Shown: positions 24,644-33,615, numbered from the stretch's first letter. The stretch is DNA of 64,000 bases from Bog-756 sp963741055 (GCA_963741055.1 CAVUGU010000014.1:124001-188000), one strand, 5' to 3'. Made by a program: numbers and translations. The notes: generated by a model not told the origin, from the sequence alone.

Positions 24644-25384
24644 TCAGAACGTGAAGTCGCGGTGCCACTCGTCGAGCACCGTGTAGTCGCCCTCCATGTC
24701 GACCGGGCTGAGCGTCGGCCGGTGGTACAGAGTGAGCTCGAGGTCCGAAGCGGTCCCGGTCACCACGAGGTTGCTCGTTGCGAGCTCGGGCGCGTCGGAC
24801 GGAGGGCGCTCGACGCCGATCCCTTCGGGTCCGAGGGTGACCCACCACGCCGTCGGTCTGTCGACGCTCACCAGGGCCAGCGTCCTCCCGGTTCCTGCTC
24901 CCGCGTGCTCACGCACCGAGAGCAGCGCGTCGAAGACTTCGTCGATGCCGTCGACGGCGAGGTCGGCGGCGATGGGGGTGTGGGTCCCGCGAGCGGCCTG
25001 CATGTCGGTGCGGTGCACCGCGAGCTCGTTCGCGCACCGCCTGGCGACGAAACCGGCCGTGTGGTCGGAGGGGAACCACGTCCACACCTCGGTGGACGGC
25101 GGCGTCGCCTCGAGCTCGTCGACCAGGTAGCCGGCGAGCTCGGCGAACCAGGAAACCACCTCGTCGCCTTCCGGCGCCTCCCTGAACGGCGTCTTCGGCC
25201 GGCCGGTCCCCTCGCAGAGCACGTGAGTCCAAAAGCCGCAGAAGTCGCCGACATGGTCCGCGAGGTCGGCGACGTTCCATCCATCGCACGTGGTCACCAG
25301 CGCGTCCATCGTCCCCTCGGTGAGGGCGACCACGAAGGCGCCGCACTCCCGGTCGACCGCTCTGGTGTGATCGGCGTAGTCCAT
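24644..25384 (-). CDS. Mycothiol-dependent maleylpyruvate isomerase family (DinB-like) protein
   Basis: 246 residues. The N-terminal four-helix part has WNVADLADHVGDFCGFW with the first metal-ligand His and RRCANELAVHRTDMQAA with the second, the signature of MDMPI_N. The C-terminal 90 residues are the MDMPI_C-like sheet (RTLALVSVDRPTAWWVTLGPEG, SNLVVTGTASDLELTLYHR). Characterised members use mycothiol as cofactor, which is confined to Actinobacteria. The substrate of this member is not known. Confidence 0.83.
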   Translation of the reverse strand: MDYADHTRAVDRECGAFVVALTEGTMDALVTTCDGWNVADLADHVGDFCGFWTHVLCEGTGRPKTPFREAPEGDEVVSWFAELAGYLVDELEATPPSTEVWTWFPSDHTAGFVARRCANELAVHRTDMQAARGTHTPIAADLAVDGIDEVFDALLSVREHAGAGTGRTLALVSVDRPTAWWVTLGPEGIGVERPPSDAPELATSNLVVTGTASDLELTLYHRPTLSPVDMEGDYTVLDEWHRDFTF

Positions 25385-25415
25385 GCCGAAAACGTACCGG
25401 GGCGCTGCGGGACGT

Positions 25416-27038
25416 TCAGGAGGCGGCCGGGGCGGCGTTCGCCATCAGCCGTCGCGCGATCACCTTCAGGGCGAGCGTCTCGTCGGCCCCCTCGAAGATG
25501 GACAGCACCCGGGCGTCGACGAAGTAGCGGCTCACCGGGAACTCCTCGGCGTAGCCCATGCCTCCGTGGATCTGGAGCGCCTCGCGGGTCACCCACTCCG
25601 CGGCACGGCAGACGTAGGCCTTGATCATCGAGGCCTCGAGCGCGCCCTCACCCTTGGCCATCAGGCGCGCCACCTCGTAGGTGAACTGCCGCGAAGCCTG
25701 GATGAGCACGGCCATCCGGGCCAGCTTGGCCCGGGTGAGCTGGTACTCGAGGATGGGTGCACCGAAGACCACCCGGTTGCGGGCGTAGTCGAGTGCCGCT
25801 TCGTAGGCGGCCTGCATCACCCCGATCGCCCGCGCGGCGGTCTGGAGTCGCCCGTTCTCGAAGCCCTGCATCTGGAGGTAGAAGCCCCTTCCGAGGCCCT
25901 CGGTCCCACCGACCAGGTTGTCGTCGGGTACGAACCAATTCTCGAAGGCCACCTCGTAGGAGTGCATCCCGCGGTAGCCGAGTGTGTCGATGGCCCGGCC
26001 CTCCATCCTCCCCGCCGGTCGTCCCGGGGCGTCGTCTTGGAAGAAGAGGAAGCCGTGCCCGTCGCCTGGCGGCTTTTCGACGACGAACAGCGAGAGACCG
26101 CGGTGCGCCTTCGAACGATCCGGGTCGGTGCGGGCGAGCAGCAGGAGGACGTCGGCCCGGGCCGCGAAGGTGCACCACGTCTTCACGCCGTTGATCAGCC
26201 AGCCGCCCTCGGTGGGTGCGGCCGAGGTGACGATGTTCGCCACGTCGGAGCCGTAGTCGGGTTCGGTGACGGCCACCGCACCCATCAGCTCGGCGGTCGC
26301 GAGCTTCGGCAGCCAGCGCTCCTTCTGCTCTTCGGTCCCGCCGTGGACGATGGCCCGGGTGAGGATCTCCGGTCTGGTGATGAGCGAGCCGCCCGCTCCG
26401 AGCGAGGCCCACGACAGCTCTTCGGTGGCGACGACCATGCCCATGTAGTCCGCCTCACCCCCGGTGGCGAACCCCCCGTAGGGCTCGGGCACCGACATCC
26501 CGAACGCACCCATCTCGGCCATTCCGGAGATGATCTCCTCGGGGATGTCGGTGTTGGCCCGGTGGATGTGCTCCGCGCGGGGCCGGACCTGCTCCTCGGC
26601 GAAGCGGTGGAAGGTCTCCCTCAGCAGCTCGAAGTCGGGGTCGAGGTGGCGCGGTCCCTCGGTGGTCGCCAGCGAGGCGAGGAACTCGGGGTCGCGGTAG
26701 GCGGTCAACACCTCCTCGACCCGCTCGACCCACTCCCGCCCGATGCCCCAGGTCGCCTCGCGGCCCGCGGTCCGTGCGACCAGATCGGCGAGGGCGTCCG
26801 CGGTGAAGGCGCACGCGATCCGCGCCTCGACCTCGCCGAGCGCTCCGTAGGCGAGCGCGGCGTGCGCGGTCCGCAGCGCGGCCGCCGCGTGGGCGACGTC
26901 GTAGGCCAACACCTCCGCGACGTCGGGTCCCCCCGCGGCACCGAGTGCGGCGACCCCCGAGTCGACGACCGACTGGGCCACCGCGAGCGCCTCCGCGGCG
27001 CGCTCGAGTCGAGGCTCGGATGCAACGGTGGAGGTCAC
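25416..27038 (-). CDS. mcd: Acyl-CoA dehydrogenase with N-terminal extension, probable (2S)-methylsuccinyl-CoA dehydrogenase
   Basis: 540 residues, about 150 longer than simple acyl-CoA dehydrogenases. Residues 1-145 are an Ala-rich helical domain. The FAD domain follows: AEMGAFGMSVPEPYGGF, AVTEPDYGSDVANI (flavin and substrate loop), WLINGVKTWCTFAARADV, and the C-terminal LQIHGGMGYAEEFPVSRYFVDARVLSIFEGADETL, where the Glu of FEGADE aligns with the catalytic base. Methylsuccinyl-CoA dehydrogenase is an acyl-CoA dehydrogenase of this size with such an extension. The nearby MaoC hydratase and CoA lyase would catalyse the next two steps. Specificity is inferred. Confidence 0.8.
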   Translation of the reverse strand: MTSTVASEPRLERAAEALAVAQSVVDSGVAALGAAGGPDVAEVLAYDVAHAAAALRTAHAALAYGALGEVEARIACAFTADALADLVARTAGREATWGIGREWVERVEEVLTAYRDPEFLASLATTEGPRHLDPDFELLRETFHRFAEEQVRPRAEHIHRANTDIPEEIISGMAEMGAFGMSVPEPYGGFATGGEADYMGMVVATEELSWASLGAGGSLITRPEILTRAIVHGGTEEQKERWLPKLATAELMGAVAVTEPDYGSDVANIVTSAAPTEGGWLINGVKTWCTFAARADVLLLLARTDPDRSKAHRGLSLFVVEKPPGDGHGFLFFQDDAPGRPAGRMEGRAIDTLGYRGMHSYEVAFENWFVPDDNLVGGTEGLGRGFYLQMQGFENGRLQTAARAIGVMQAAYEAALDYARNRVVFGAPILEYQLTRAKLARMAVLIQASRQFTYEVARLMAKGEGALEASMIKAYVCRAAEWVTREALQIHGGMGYAEEFPVSRYFVDARVLSIFEGADETLALKVIARRLMANAAPAAS

Positions 27039-27057
27039 CGGTAAAGGTTACCGAGCG

Positions 27058-27705
27058 TCAATCCGCCGACGCCTGGGCGACGACGGTGACGAGCGGCGGC
27101 AGCACCACCGGGTCGGGTCCGGGATCGACTTCGGTCACCACCTTCAGGTAGTCGGCGACCGGACCCGGTCCCGCGCCGGCCGGAGCCTCCGCCCACGCGT
27201 CGACGGTGACCAGACCCGCTTCGCGGGCGAGCGACGGAAGGAGGGCACCGATGTCGGGGTGGCGCGCCTCGGGCATGTGGAACGGCTCGCCGCCGATTCG
27301 ACCTGCGCTGGTGATCGGCTCCTGTGCGACCACCCACCCACCCGGACGGACCGCGCCGGCCATCCGGGTCAGCACGAGCAGCGGGTCGACCACGTGGAGG
27401 AGCAGGAACCGGCAGAACGCGAGGTCGACCGGTTCGGGCAGGCGGAGGTCTTCGCCGGCCTGGGTGATCGCGAGCACCTGGCTGTGGGCGGCCGCGGCCG
27501 CGGCGACCTCGTCGCGGGCCCGCGGGTCGCTGTCGATCGCGTAGACGCGTCCCTCCCGGCCGACCATCTCCGCGAGCGCGACCGACACGTCCCCGCCGCC
27601 GGCCCCGACGTCGGCACAGATCCAGCCGGGTCCGATGCCCAACCGCTCGAGAGCAGTGAGCAGCGGGCGGCGGTACACGTCGTCCCGCAGGGTCCGCAGC
27701 TCCAT
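27058..27705 (-). CDS. Class I SAM-dependent methyltransferase
   Basis: 215 residues. ICADVGAGGGDVSVALAEMVG is motif I, VYAIDSDPRA the ribose-binding acidic strand, PVDLAFCRFLLLHVVDPLLVL the helix after motif II and AVRPGGWVVAQEPI motif III. A short C-terminus ends VTVVAQASAD. It starts at ATG 27705 and stops 20 bases before the dehydrogenase start, so the two are probably co-transcribed. The substrate is unknown. Confidence 0.8.
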   Translation of the reverse strand: MELRTLRDDVYRRPLLTALERLGIGPGWICADVGAGGGDVSVALAEMVGREGRVYAIDSDPRARDEVAAAAAAHSQVLAITQAGEDLRLPEPVDLAFCRFLLLHVVDPLLVLTRMAGAVRPGGWVVAQEPITSAGRIGGEPFHMPEARHPDIGALLPSLAREAGLVTVDAWAEAPAGAGPGPVADYLKVVTEVDPGPDPVVLPPLVTVVAQASAD

Positions 27706-27772
27706 GCGATCACGTTACCGGCGCGCCCTCACGGCAGGGGTGTCCGACAGGAGTCCGGTAACCTCGATTGCC

Positions 27773-28252
27773 GTGAAGGTGACGATGATGCTGTGCGACG
27801 CCGCACAGGTGTCCGACGGCAAGCTCTACGTGCTGGGCGGTGGGTGGAGCATGACCGGTCCGGATCCGGTGCCGTCGGCCATCGCCCTCAAGATCGACGT
27901 CGGGTGGCACGAGGCGGAGTCCGCGCATCACTGGGAGCTGTTCCTCGAGGACGCCGACGGCCGGCCGGTGATGGTCGACACCCCCGACGGCGAGCATCCC
28001 GTCGAGGTGCGGGGCGAGTTCACGGTCGGCCGTCCACCCGGCGTGCCCGAGGGCTCGCCGATCGACGTCGCGCTGGCGGTCAACCTCGGGCCGCTGCCGC
28101 TCACACCCGGCACCCGCTACACCTGGCGGATGGCGATCGACGGGGACTCCCACCCGGACTGGGTGCTCGGGTTCACCACGCGGCCTACGCTTGGTGCGCG
28201 ACTGAGCACTCGGAAGCCTCCGCCGCGCCACCGTTGCCGAGGCCGGGTGTGA
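27773..28252 (+). CDS. DUF6941-family protein
   Basis: 159 residues from GTG 27773. The sequence KVTMMLCDAAQVSDGKLYVLGGGWSMTGPDPVPSAIALKI is characteristic of this actinobacterial family, which has a single beta-sandwich-like domain ending TWRMAIDGDSHPDW. A basic C-terminal tail follows. The function is unknown; members are cytoplasmic and often flank metabolic genes. The region is divergent from the methyltransferase gene. Confidence 0.78.
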   Translation: MKVTMMLCDAAQVSDGKLYVLGGGWSMTGPDPVPSAIALKIDVGWHEAESAHHWELFLEDADGRPVMVDTPDGEHPVEVRGEFTVGRPPGVPEGSPIDVALAVNLGPLPLTPGTRYTWRMAIDGDSHPDWVLGFTTRPTLGARLSTRKPPPRHRCRGRV

Positions 28253-28298
28253 CGCCGCTGCTGGACGCCGCGTGCAGCTGCGTACTACACCAGCCCTC

Positions 28299-28811
28299 AT
28301 GACCATCTACGACCGTCCCTTCGGCCGCTACTTCGAGGACTTCGAACCCGGCGACGTCTACCGCCACTGGCCCGGCAAGACGATCACCGAGGCGGACGAC
28401 CACCTCTTCTGCATGCTCACCATGAACCACCATCCGCTGCACACCAACCGCTGGTACGCGGAGAACGAGACGGTCCAGGGCAAGAACGTCGTCGTCGGCA
28501 ACCTCGTGTACTCGCTCGCGCTCGGGATGAGCGTGCCGGACGTGAGCGGATCCGCCATCGCCAACCTCGAGGTCGAATCGCTCATCCATCGAGCACCGAC
28601 CTTCCACGGCGACACCATCTACGCCGAGACGAAGGTGATCGACAAGGTCGCCTCGACCTCGCGGGACGACCGAGGCGTCGTCACGGTCGAGACCAAGGCG
28701 TTCAACCAGCGCGGCGAGGAGGTCTGCTTCTTCCGTCGCAAGGTGATGGTCTGGAAGCGTGACGCCGCCCCGGCGCGGCGGCGCCCCTACGGTGACGACG
28801 TCTGGGAGTGA
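28299..28811 (+). CDS. MaoC-family enoyl-CoA hydratase, mesaconyl-CoA hydratase-like
   Basis: 170 residues from ATG 28299. RYFEDFEPGDVYRHWPGKTITEADDHLFCMLTMNHHPLHTN contains the hydratase-2 motif with the catalytic Asp and His (D...NHHPLH). GKNVVVGNLVYSLALGMSVPDVSG forms the central helix of the hotdog and TFHGDTIYAETKVIDK the last strands. Single-hotdog proteins of this type occur beside CitE-like lyases and acyl-CoA dehydrogenases in actinobacterial ethylmalonyl-CoA loci and hydrate mesaconyl-C1-CoA. The stop overlaps the MutY start (GTGA). Confidence 0.8.
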   Translation: MTIYDRPFGRYFEDFEPGDVYRHWPGKTITEADDHLFCMLTMNHHPLHTNRWYAENETVQGKNVVVGNLVYSLALGMSVPDVSGSAIANLEVESLIHRAPTFHGDTIYAETKVIDKVASTSRDDRGVVTVETKAFNQRGEEVCFFRRKVMVWKRDAAPARRRPYGDDVWE

Positions 28812-29743
28812 GACAGGCCGGCCGGGCGGCCGGCTCGGACCGGATCCGGCGGCCGAGCGAGCTGAGGGACCTCGGTCGGGCGATCGCCACCTGGGGGAGC
28901 GCGGGCGGCGGCTCGTCTCGGCGCCCGGACCTGCCGTGGCGGGCCACCCGTGACCCCTGGGCAGTCCTGGTCAGCGAGGTCATGACCCAGCAGACCCAGG
29001 TCGGGCGCGTCGTCCCGGTCTACGAGCGGTTCCTCACCGCGTTCCCGACTCCGACCGCCTGCGCGTCGGCGCCGCTCGATGCGGTGCTCCGGAGCTGGCG
29101 GGGGCTCGGCTACAACCGCCGCGCCCGGAACCTGCACCTGGCCGCGCAGGTCGTCGCGACCGAGCACTCGGGACGGGTTCCCGACGACGTGGCATCCCTC
29201 GAGGCGCTGCCGGGTGTCGGCCCGTACACCGCGAGGGCGGTGCTCGCGTTCGCGTTCGGGCACGACGTGGGCGTGGTGGACACCAATGCGGGCCGGGTCC
29301 TCGCTCGCGCGGCCGCCGGACGGTCGCTCCGGCGCGTCGAGGCTCAACAGGTGGTCGACGCGATGGTCCCGCCAGGGCGGGCGTGGGAGTTCGGCCAGGC
29401 GCTCCTCGACCTCGGGGCCACCGTCTGCACGCCCGCACCGGATTGCAGCGCCTGCCCGGTCCGCCGGCGTTGCCGGTGGTCGGCGAAGCGCCGGGTCGCG
29501 CCGGACCCCGCCCGAGGCTCGTCGGGCGTCTCGCGGCCACAGACCCGCTTCGAGGGCTCGGACCGGCAGGGACGCGGCCGGCTGGTCGACGCGCTGCGGG
29601 ACGGCCCGCTCGGCGAGGACGAGGTGGCCTCGGCCATCGGCTGGTCCGCCGAGCCGACCCGTGCCGCGCGTGTCGTCGCCGACCTCGTCGCGGAGGGCCT
29701 CGTCGCCCGCGACGCGCAAGGTTTGTGGTGCCTGCCGGGCTGA
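28808..29743 (+). CDS. mutY: A/G-specific adenine DNA glycosylase MutY
   Basis: 311 residues. The helix-hairpin-helix-GPD core has WAVLVSEVMTQQTQVGRVVPVYERF with the catalytic Glu, LEALPGVGPYTARAVLAFAFG (HhH) and VGVVDTNAGRVLAR with the catalytic Asp. The [4Fe-4S] loop reads CTPAPDCSACPVRRRC, with five residues between the first two cysteines where the usual count is six. The C-terminal part is only about 90 residues and lacks a recognisable NUDIX-like 8-oxoG recognition domain. It removes adenine opposite 8-oxoguanine. GTG start overlaps the MaoC gene. Confidence 0.85.
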   Translation: MRQAGRAAGSDRIRRPSELRDLGRAIATWGSAGGGSSRRPDLPWRATRDPWAVLVSEVMTQQTQVGRVVPVYERFLTAFPTPTACASAPLDAVLRSWRGLGYNRRARNLHLAAQVVATEHSGRVPDDVASLEALPGVGPYTARAVLAFAFGHDVGVVDTNAGRVLARAAAGRSLRRVEAQQVVDAMVPPGRAWEFGQALLDLGATVCTPAPDCSACPVRRRCRWSAKRRVAPDPARGSSGVSRPQTRFEGSDRQGRGRLVDALRDGPLGEDEVASAIGWSAEPTRAARVVADLVAEGLVARDAQGLWCLPG

Positions 29744-29758
29744 GCCGGCTCCGGCGTC

Positions 29759-30629
29759 CTATGCGGCGAGGAACGACAGGATGCGATCGTTGACCTCGTC
29801 GGGTCGCTCGACGACGAGGAAGTGACCCGCCCCCTCGACGATCGCCATCTCCGATCCGGGTGCGAGATGCTCCACGACCGGGCCGATGGTGTCGATGCCC
29901 ATGCAGCCGTCCGCCGCGCCGTGGAGGTAGAGGACCGGCTGGGGTGGGACGGTGGCGGCCGCGACGAGCGCGGCCTGTGCCTCGGGATCCTCGGGAGGGG
30001 CGGCGAACATCGCCCGGTAGAAACCGATCGCGGCGCTCAGGTGCTCGGGTGTGGCGAGCGCCTTCTTCACCTGGGCTGCGTCCCAGGTGCCGTCGTAACC
30101 GGGCGACCATTCCGACCAAAGGCGGTCGATGAAGGAGTAGTCGTCGCGGCTGACCGCGTACTCGGCGAAGGGCAGCTGGAAGAAGAAGACGTAGAAGCTG
30201 CGGCGCAGCTGGTCGAACCCGAAGAAACGCTCGCCCATGGACGCGACGGGTGCGACGCGCAGCCGTCACTCCCTTTCGCCATCGCGCCGGTTGGTGTGCC
30301 AGCGCTCCGTAGGCCGCGAGCGCTCCCCAGTCGTGGCCGATGAGGACCGCGTCGCCGCTGCCGCCCAGCGCCTCGTGCAAGGCGCAGGCGTCGAGCGCGA
30401 GCGTGCCCTGGTCGTAGCGCCCGTCGGCAGGGATCCCCGAGGGGGAGTAACCGCGCAGGTACGGAGCCACCGCGTGGTATCCGGCTTCGGCGAGCCGGGG
30501 GAGCAGGTACCGCCAGGTGTGGGCGGTGTCGGGGAACCCGTGGAGGCAGAGAGCCAGAGGCCCGTCCGCGGGGCCTTCGCAGAGGTAGGCGAACTCGACG
30601 CCGTTGGCGGTGACGAAGCGTTCGTCCAC
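29759..30629 (-). CDS. Alpha/beta hydrolase, epoxide hydrolase/dehalogenase-like, frameshifted
   Basis: The GTG at 30629 opens TANGVEFAYLCEGPADGPLALCLHGFPDTAHTWRYLLP, where HGFPD is the oxyanion loop; the nucleophile elbow VLIGHDWGALAAY has Asp, as in epoxide hydrolases and haloalkane dehalogenases. After a shift near 30262 the cap domain (FYVFFFQLPFAEYAVSRDD) and AADGCMGIDTI, VEGAGHFLVVERPDEVN (His) follow. Corrected length is about 290 residues. The substrate is unknown. It diverges from a metallo-hydrolase gene 56 bases away. Confidence 0.82.
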
Positions 30630-30685
30630 CAACCGGAGGGTAGCCGGGAGGTGTGGCGCGGGGTCGCGACTAGCCTCGTCGGTTG

Positions 30686-31540
30686 GTGAAGATCACATTT
30701 TTCGGCGTGCGGGGATCGTGTCCGTGTTCCTCGGACCGGCAGCACCGATACGGCGGGAACACCTCTTGCATCCTGGTGGACGTCGACGGCGAACCGCCAC
30801 TGATACTCGACCTCGGGACCGGGCTCCGCGCACTGGGTGATCATCTGAACGTCGAGCTGCAGGAGTCCGGTCTCCCGCTGCGTGCCAACGCACTCCTCAC
30901 CCATCTGCACTTCGACCACGTGCTCGGTCTCCCCTTCTTCGCGCCCATGCGCGACCCGGGGGCGATCCTCGACGTCTACGGTCCCTCCCAGGCGGGCTCC
31001 ACGTTGAAGGACACCTTCGAGGCGATCGTCCAGCCCCCGTTCTTCCCCATCCACTTCGCCGACTTCCGGGGCGAGACCTGTTTCCACGATCTCGACGACT
31101 CCGGTATCGGGATCGGAGCGATCAAGGTGACCGCGCGATCGGTGCCCCACATCGGCCACACGCTCGGCTACCGGATCGAGGCCAACGGCAGCTCGCTCGT
31201 CTACATCCCCGACCATCAGGCACCGCTCGATCGGTGGACGGTGACTCAAGGAGTTCTCGAACTGTGCGACGGCGCGGACATGGTCATCCACGACGCGCAG
31301 TACACCGAGGAGGAGTACGCCGCCCTCTCCGACTGGGGACACTCGACCCCGACCTACGCGCTGCACGTCGCCAAAGAGGCGGGCGCCCGCCAACTCACCC
31401 TGTTCCACCACGATCCCTCTCACACCGACCGAGAGATCGACAAGATGCTCAGCCACTCGAGCCGGCTCGCCTCCGAATGCAGCGTGGTCGAGGTGACCGC
31501 GGCCGCCGAAGGGACGACGGTCGAGCTCGGGGCCGCGTGA
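30686..31540 (+). CDS. Metallo-beta-lactamase-fold hydrolase
   Basis: 284 residues from GTG 30686. FFGVRGSCPCSSDRQHRYGGNTSC starts the fold, LTHLHFDHVLGLPFF is the HxHxDH zinc motif, TARSVPHIGHTLGYRI supplies the next His, VYIPDH the bridging Asp and LFHHDPSHTD the last His. This matches the RNase Z/phosphodiesterase-like branch of the superfamily (MBL-fold hydrolases of the PhnP or GRSCP type), not beta-lactamases. Cytoplasmic. The flavin reductase gene follows after one base. Confidence 0.83.
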   Translation: MKITFFGVRGSCPCSSDRQHRYGGNTSCILVDVDGEPPLILDLGTGLRALGDHLNVELQESGLPLRANALLTHLHFDHVLGLPFFAPMRDPGAILDVYGPSQAGSTLKDTFEAIVQPPFFPIHFADFRGETCFHDLDDSGIGIGAIKVTARSVPHIGHTLGYRIEANGSSLVYIPDHQAPLDRWTVTQGVLELCDGADMVIHDAQYTEEEYAALSDWGHSTPTYALHVAKEAGARQLTLFHHDPSHTDREIDKMLSHSSRLASECSVVEVTAAAEGTTVELGAA

Positions 31541-31541
31541 G

Positions 31542-32042
31542 GTGCCATTCGACACCGAGCAGTTCAAGGAGGCGATGGGCAGGTTCACCACCGGACTGAC
31601 CATCGTCGCGGGGATCGAAGAGGGCGAGCCGGTCGGTTTCACCTGTCAGAGCTTCGTCTCCCTCTCGATCGAGCCTCCGTTCGTGGCGGTCGCCCCCGCT
31701 CGTACCTCCACCAGCTGGCCGCGCATCGCCGGTTCGGGGAGCTTCTGCGTGAACGTGCTCGGCGACCACCAAGAGGAGCTCTGCCGTGGCTTCGCGGTGT
31801 CCGGGGGCAAGAAGTTCGAGGGCGTTCCGTGGCGGCGATCGCCCTCCACCGGCTCCCCGGTCATCGACGGCTGCCTCGCATGGATCGACTGCGACGTCGA
31901 GCTCGTCCACGACGCGGGCGATCACGAACTGATCCTCGGGAGGGTTCTCGACCTCGGGACCGCCGACGGCACGCCGCTGCTCTTCTTCCGCAGCCGCTAT
32001 GCCACGCTCGCGCGGCTCCCCGACCAAGACGACTGGGAATGA
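31542..32042 (+). CDS. Flavin reductase-domain protein (HpaC-like)
   Basis: 166 residues from GTG 31542. FKEAMGRFTTGLTIVAG and EPVGFTCQSFVSLSIEPPFVAVAPARTSTSWPRI are the FMN-binding split-barrel strands, GSFCVNVLGDHQEELCRGFA is typical of the family, and HELILGRVLDLG and PLLFFRSRYATL complete it. It would reduce FMN or FAD with NAD(P)H for a partner monooxygenase. No monooxygenase is adjacent. It is tightly coupled to the MBL-fold gene. Confidence 0.85.
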   Translation: MPFDTEQFKEAMGRFTTGLTIVAGIEEGEPVGFTCQSFVSLSIEPPFVAVAPARTSTSWPRIAGSGSFCVNVLGDHQEELCRGFAVSGGKKFEGVPWRRSPSTGSPVIDGCLAWIDCDVELVHDAGDHELILGRVLDLGTADGTPLLFFRSRYATLARLPDQDDWE

Positions 32043-32060
32043 GCGGAGGAGGAGCGAGGG

Positions 32061-32612
32061 GTGCCGAAGATCACCGAGTCCGAGGTCATCGCGGACGTCG
32101 TCGTCGTCGAGCCTGACGTCCACGGCGACCCGCGGGGCCGTTTCGTCGAGACCTACCGGCGGAGCTGGTTCCCGCTGGGGCGCGAGATGATCCAGGGCAA
32201 CCGCTCCGAGAAGCAGGCCGGTGCGTTGGTCGGTCTCCACTACCACCTGCACCAAGCCGACTACTGGTACGTGTTGCGCGGTACCGCCCGCGTCGTGCTG
32301 CACGACCTGCGTCGAGGGTCGCCGACCGACGGGGCCACCTTGGTGGTCGAGCTCGACGGCGACCACGATCGGGGACTGTTCATCCCACCCGGCGTCGCAC
32401 ACGGGTTCGCCGCGCTGACCGACCTGACCCTCTGGTACCTCGTCGACAGTTACTACAACCCCGACGACGAGCTCGGTGTCGCGTGGGACGACCCGGCGAT
32501 CGACGCCGACTGGGGAGTCGCCGACCCGGTGCTCTCCGAACGCGACCGCGCCAACCCGCACCGAGCGGACATCCCCGAAGGGGTGCAACCGAGGGTTCGC
32601 CTGCGGACCTGA
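32061..32612 (+). CDS. rmlC: dTDP-4-dehydrorhamnose 3,5-epimerase-like (RmlC)
   Basis: 183 residues. DVHGDPRGRFVETYRRSWF is the N-terminal sugar nucleotide strand, GALVGLHYHLHQADYWYVLRGTARVVLHDLR contains the catalytic His of GLHYH, GLFIPPGVAHGFAALTDLTLWYLVDSYYNPDDELGVAWDDPAI holds the cupin His and the C-terminal Tyr and DELGVAW motif. It would epimerise dTDP-4-keto-6-deoxyglucose in rhamnose synthesis. A possible RmlD-type partner is encoded in the polysaccharide operon at 47846. No RmlA or RmlB is in the window. Confidence 0.8.
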   Translation: MPKITESEVIADVVVVEPDVHGDPRGRFVETYRRSWFPLGREMIQGNRSEKQAGALVGLHYHLHQADYWYVLRGTARVVLHDLRRGSPTDGATLVVELDGDHDRGLFIPPGVAHGFAALTDLTLWYLVDSYYNPDDELGVAWDDPAIDADWGVADPVLSERDRANPHRADIPEGVQPRVRLRT

Positions 32613-32703
32613 GCAGCGCAGCGCCCGTTCGCCGGTCGGGCAGGTGCTCGCGCCGCGGGTCTGACACAATTCGCCACGTGAGCGAGCCCAGCGCGGTCGT
32701 AGC

Positions 32704-33558
32704 GTGAGCGTCGAACCCGGTGACACCGGGGGAGCCGGTTCGGTCGCCGACGTACCCGAGACCGCCGGCGCGCCCGCCCGGCTCCCCGAACGCCTCGGCT
32801 CGCCCTCCACCGGCGTGCTGGTCACCGGCGGCGGCTCGGGCATCGGGCGGGCCACCGCCCTCGCCCTGGCCGAGGTCGGCCGTCCGGTGGCGGTCTGGGA
32901 CGTCGACCCGGAGGGTGCAGAAGAGACCGCGTCGATCTGCCGCGACTCGCACGGTTGCGTCGCCGAGTGGTCCGCGGTCGACGTGGCGGATTCGAATGCC
33001 GTCGCGGACGGCGTGGTCAAGGCCGCCGCGGTGCTCGGTTCGCTCGGCGGCTTCGTCCACGCGGCCGGAGTGCCCGGGCCGATGTCGGTGGACTTTATCG
33101 ACGACGAGTTGTGGGACCGGACCCTGAACGTCAACCTCCGCGCCGCGGCCATGATCTCGAAGGCGCTCCTCGAGCCCTTCCGCGAGGCCGGCCCCGGCTC
33201 GGCGACGGTGTTCATCTCCTCGATCGAGGGGCTCTTCGGCAGTGCCATGCTGACCGCGTACTGCGCGTCGAAGGGAGGGGTGCTCGGCGTCATGCGGTCG
33301 ATCGCGCATCGATTCGCGATGGAGGGGTTCCGGGTCAACGCGGTCTGTCCCGGCGCCGTCGCGACGCCGATGCTCGAGCCGGCCTTCGAAATCCCCGGGT
33401 TCCGCGAGCAGATCGAGGAGCGCACGCCGCTCCAGCGGATCTCGACGCCCGAGGAGATCGCGAGGCCCATTCGCTTCCTCCTGTCCGACGAGGCCTCCTT
33501 CGTCACCGGTACCTATCTGGTGGTCGACGGGGGTCTGACCTCGATCACCGCCATCTGA
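32704..33558 (+). CDS. Short-chain dehydrogenase/reductase
   Basis: 284 residues. An N-terminal extension of about 35 residues (Gly, Pro and Ala rich) precedes GVLVTGGGSGIGRATALALAE. NAG is the variant HAAGVPG, the catalytic Ser is in ISSIEG, Tyr and Lys in YCASKGG, and ASFVTGTYLVVDGGLTSI closes the fold. The substrate is unknown. The GTG start at 32704 gives the extension; an internal start nearer the core is possible. Confidence 0.82.
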   Translation: MSVEPGDTGGAGSVADVPETAGAPARLPERLGSPSTGVLVTGGGSGIGRATALALAEVGRPVAVWDVDPEGAEETASICRDSHGCVAEWSAVDVADSNAVADGVVKAAAVLGSLGGFVHAAGVPGPMSVDFIDDELWDRTLNVNLRAAAMISKALLEPFREAGPGSATVFISSIEGLFGSAMLTAYCASKGGVLGVMRSIAHRFAMEGFRVNAVCPGAVATPMLEPAFEIPGFREQIEERTPLQRISTPEEIARPIRFLLSDEASFVTGTYLVVDGGLTSITAI

Positions 33559-33615
33559 GGCGCCCGCGCGGGCCCGCTGTCCAATCGCCGCGCCATCCGG
33601 GGTTGAATAGAAGCG

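Noticed and set aside
25383..27044. Plus-strand 553-codon frame antisense to the acyl-CoA dehydrogenase
   Set aside because: Arg/Gly/His-rich shadow; all conserved motifs are on the minus strand.
31449..33506. Minus-strand 685-codon frame across flavin reductase, RmlC and SDR genes
   Set aside because: Shadow frame over three plus-strand genes with clear catalytic motifs.
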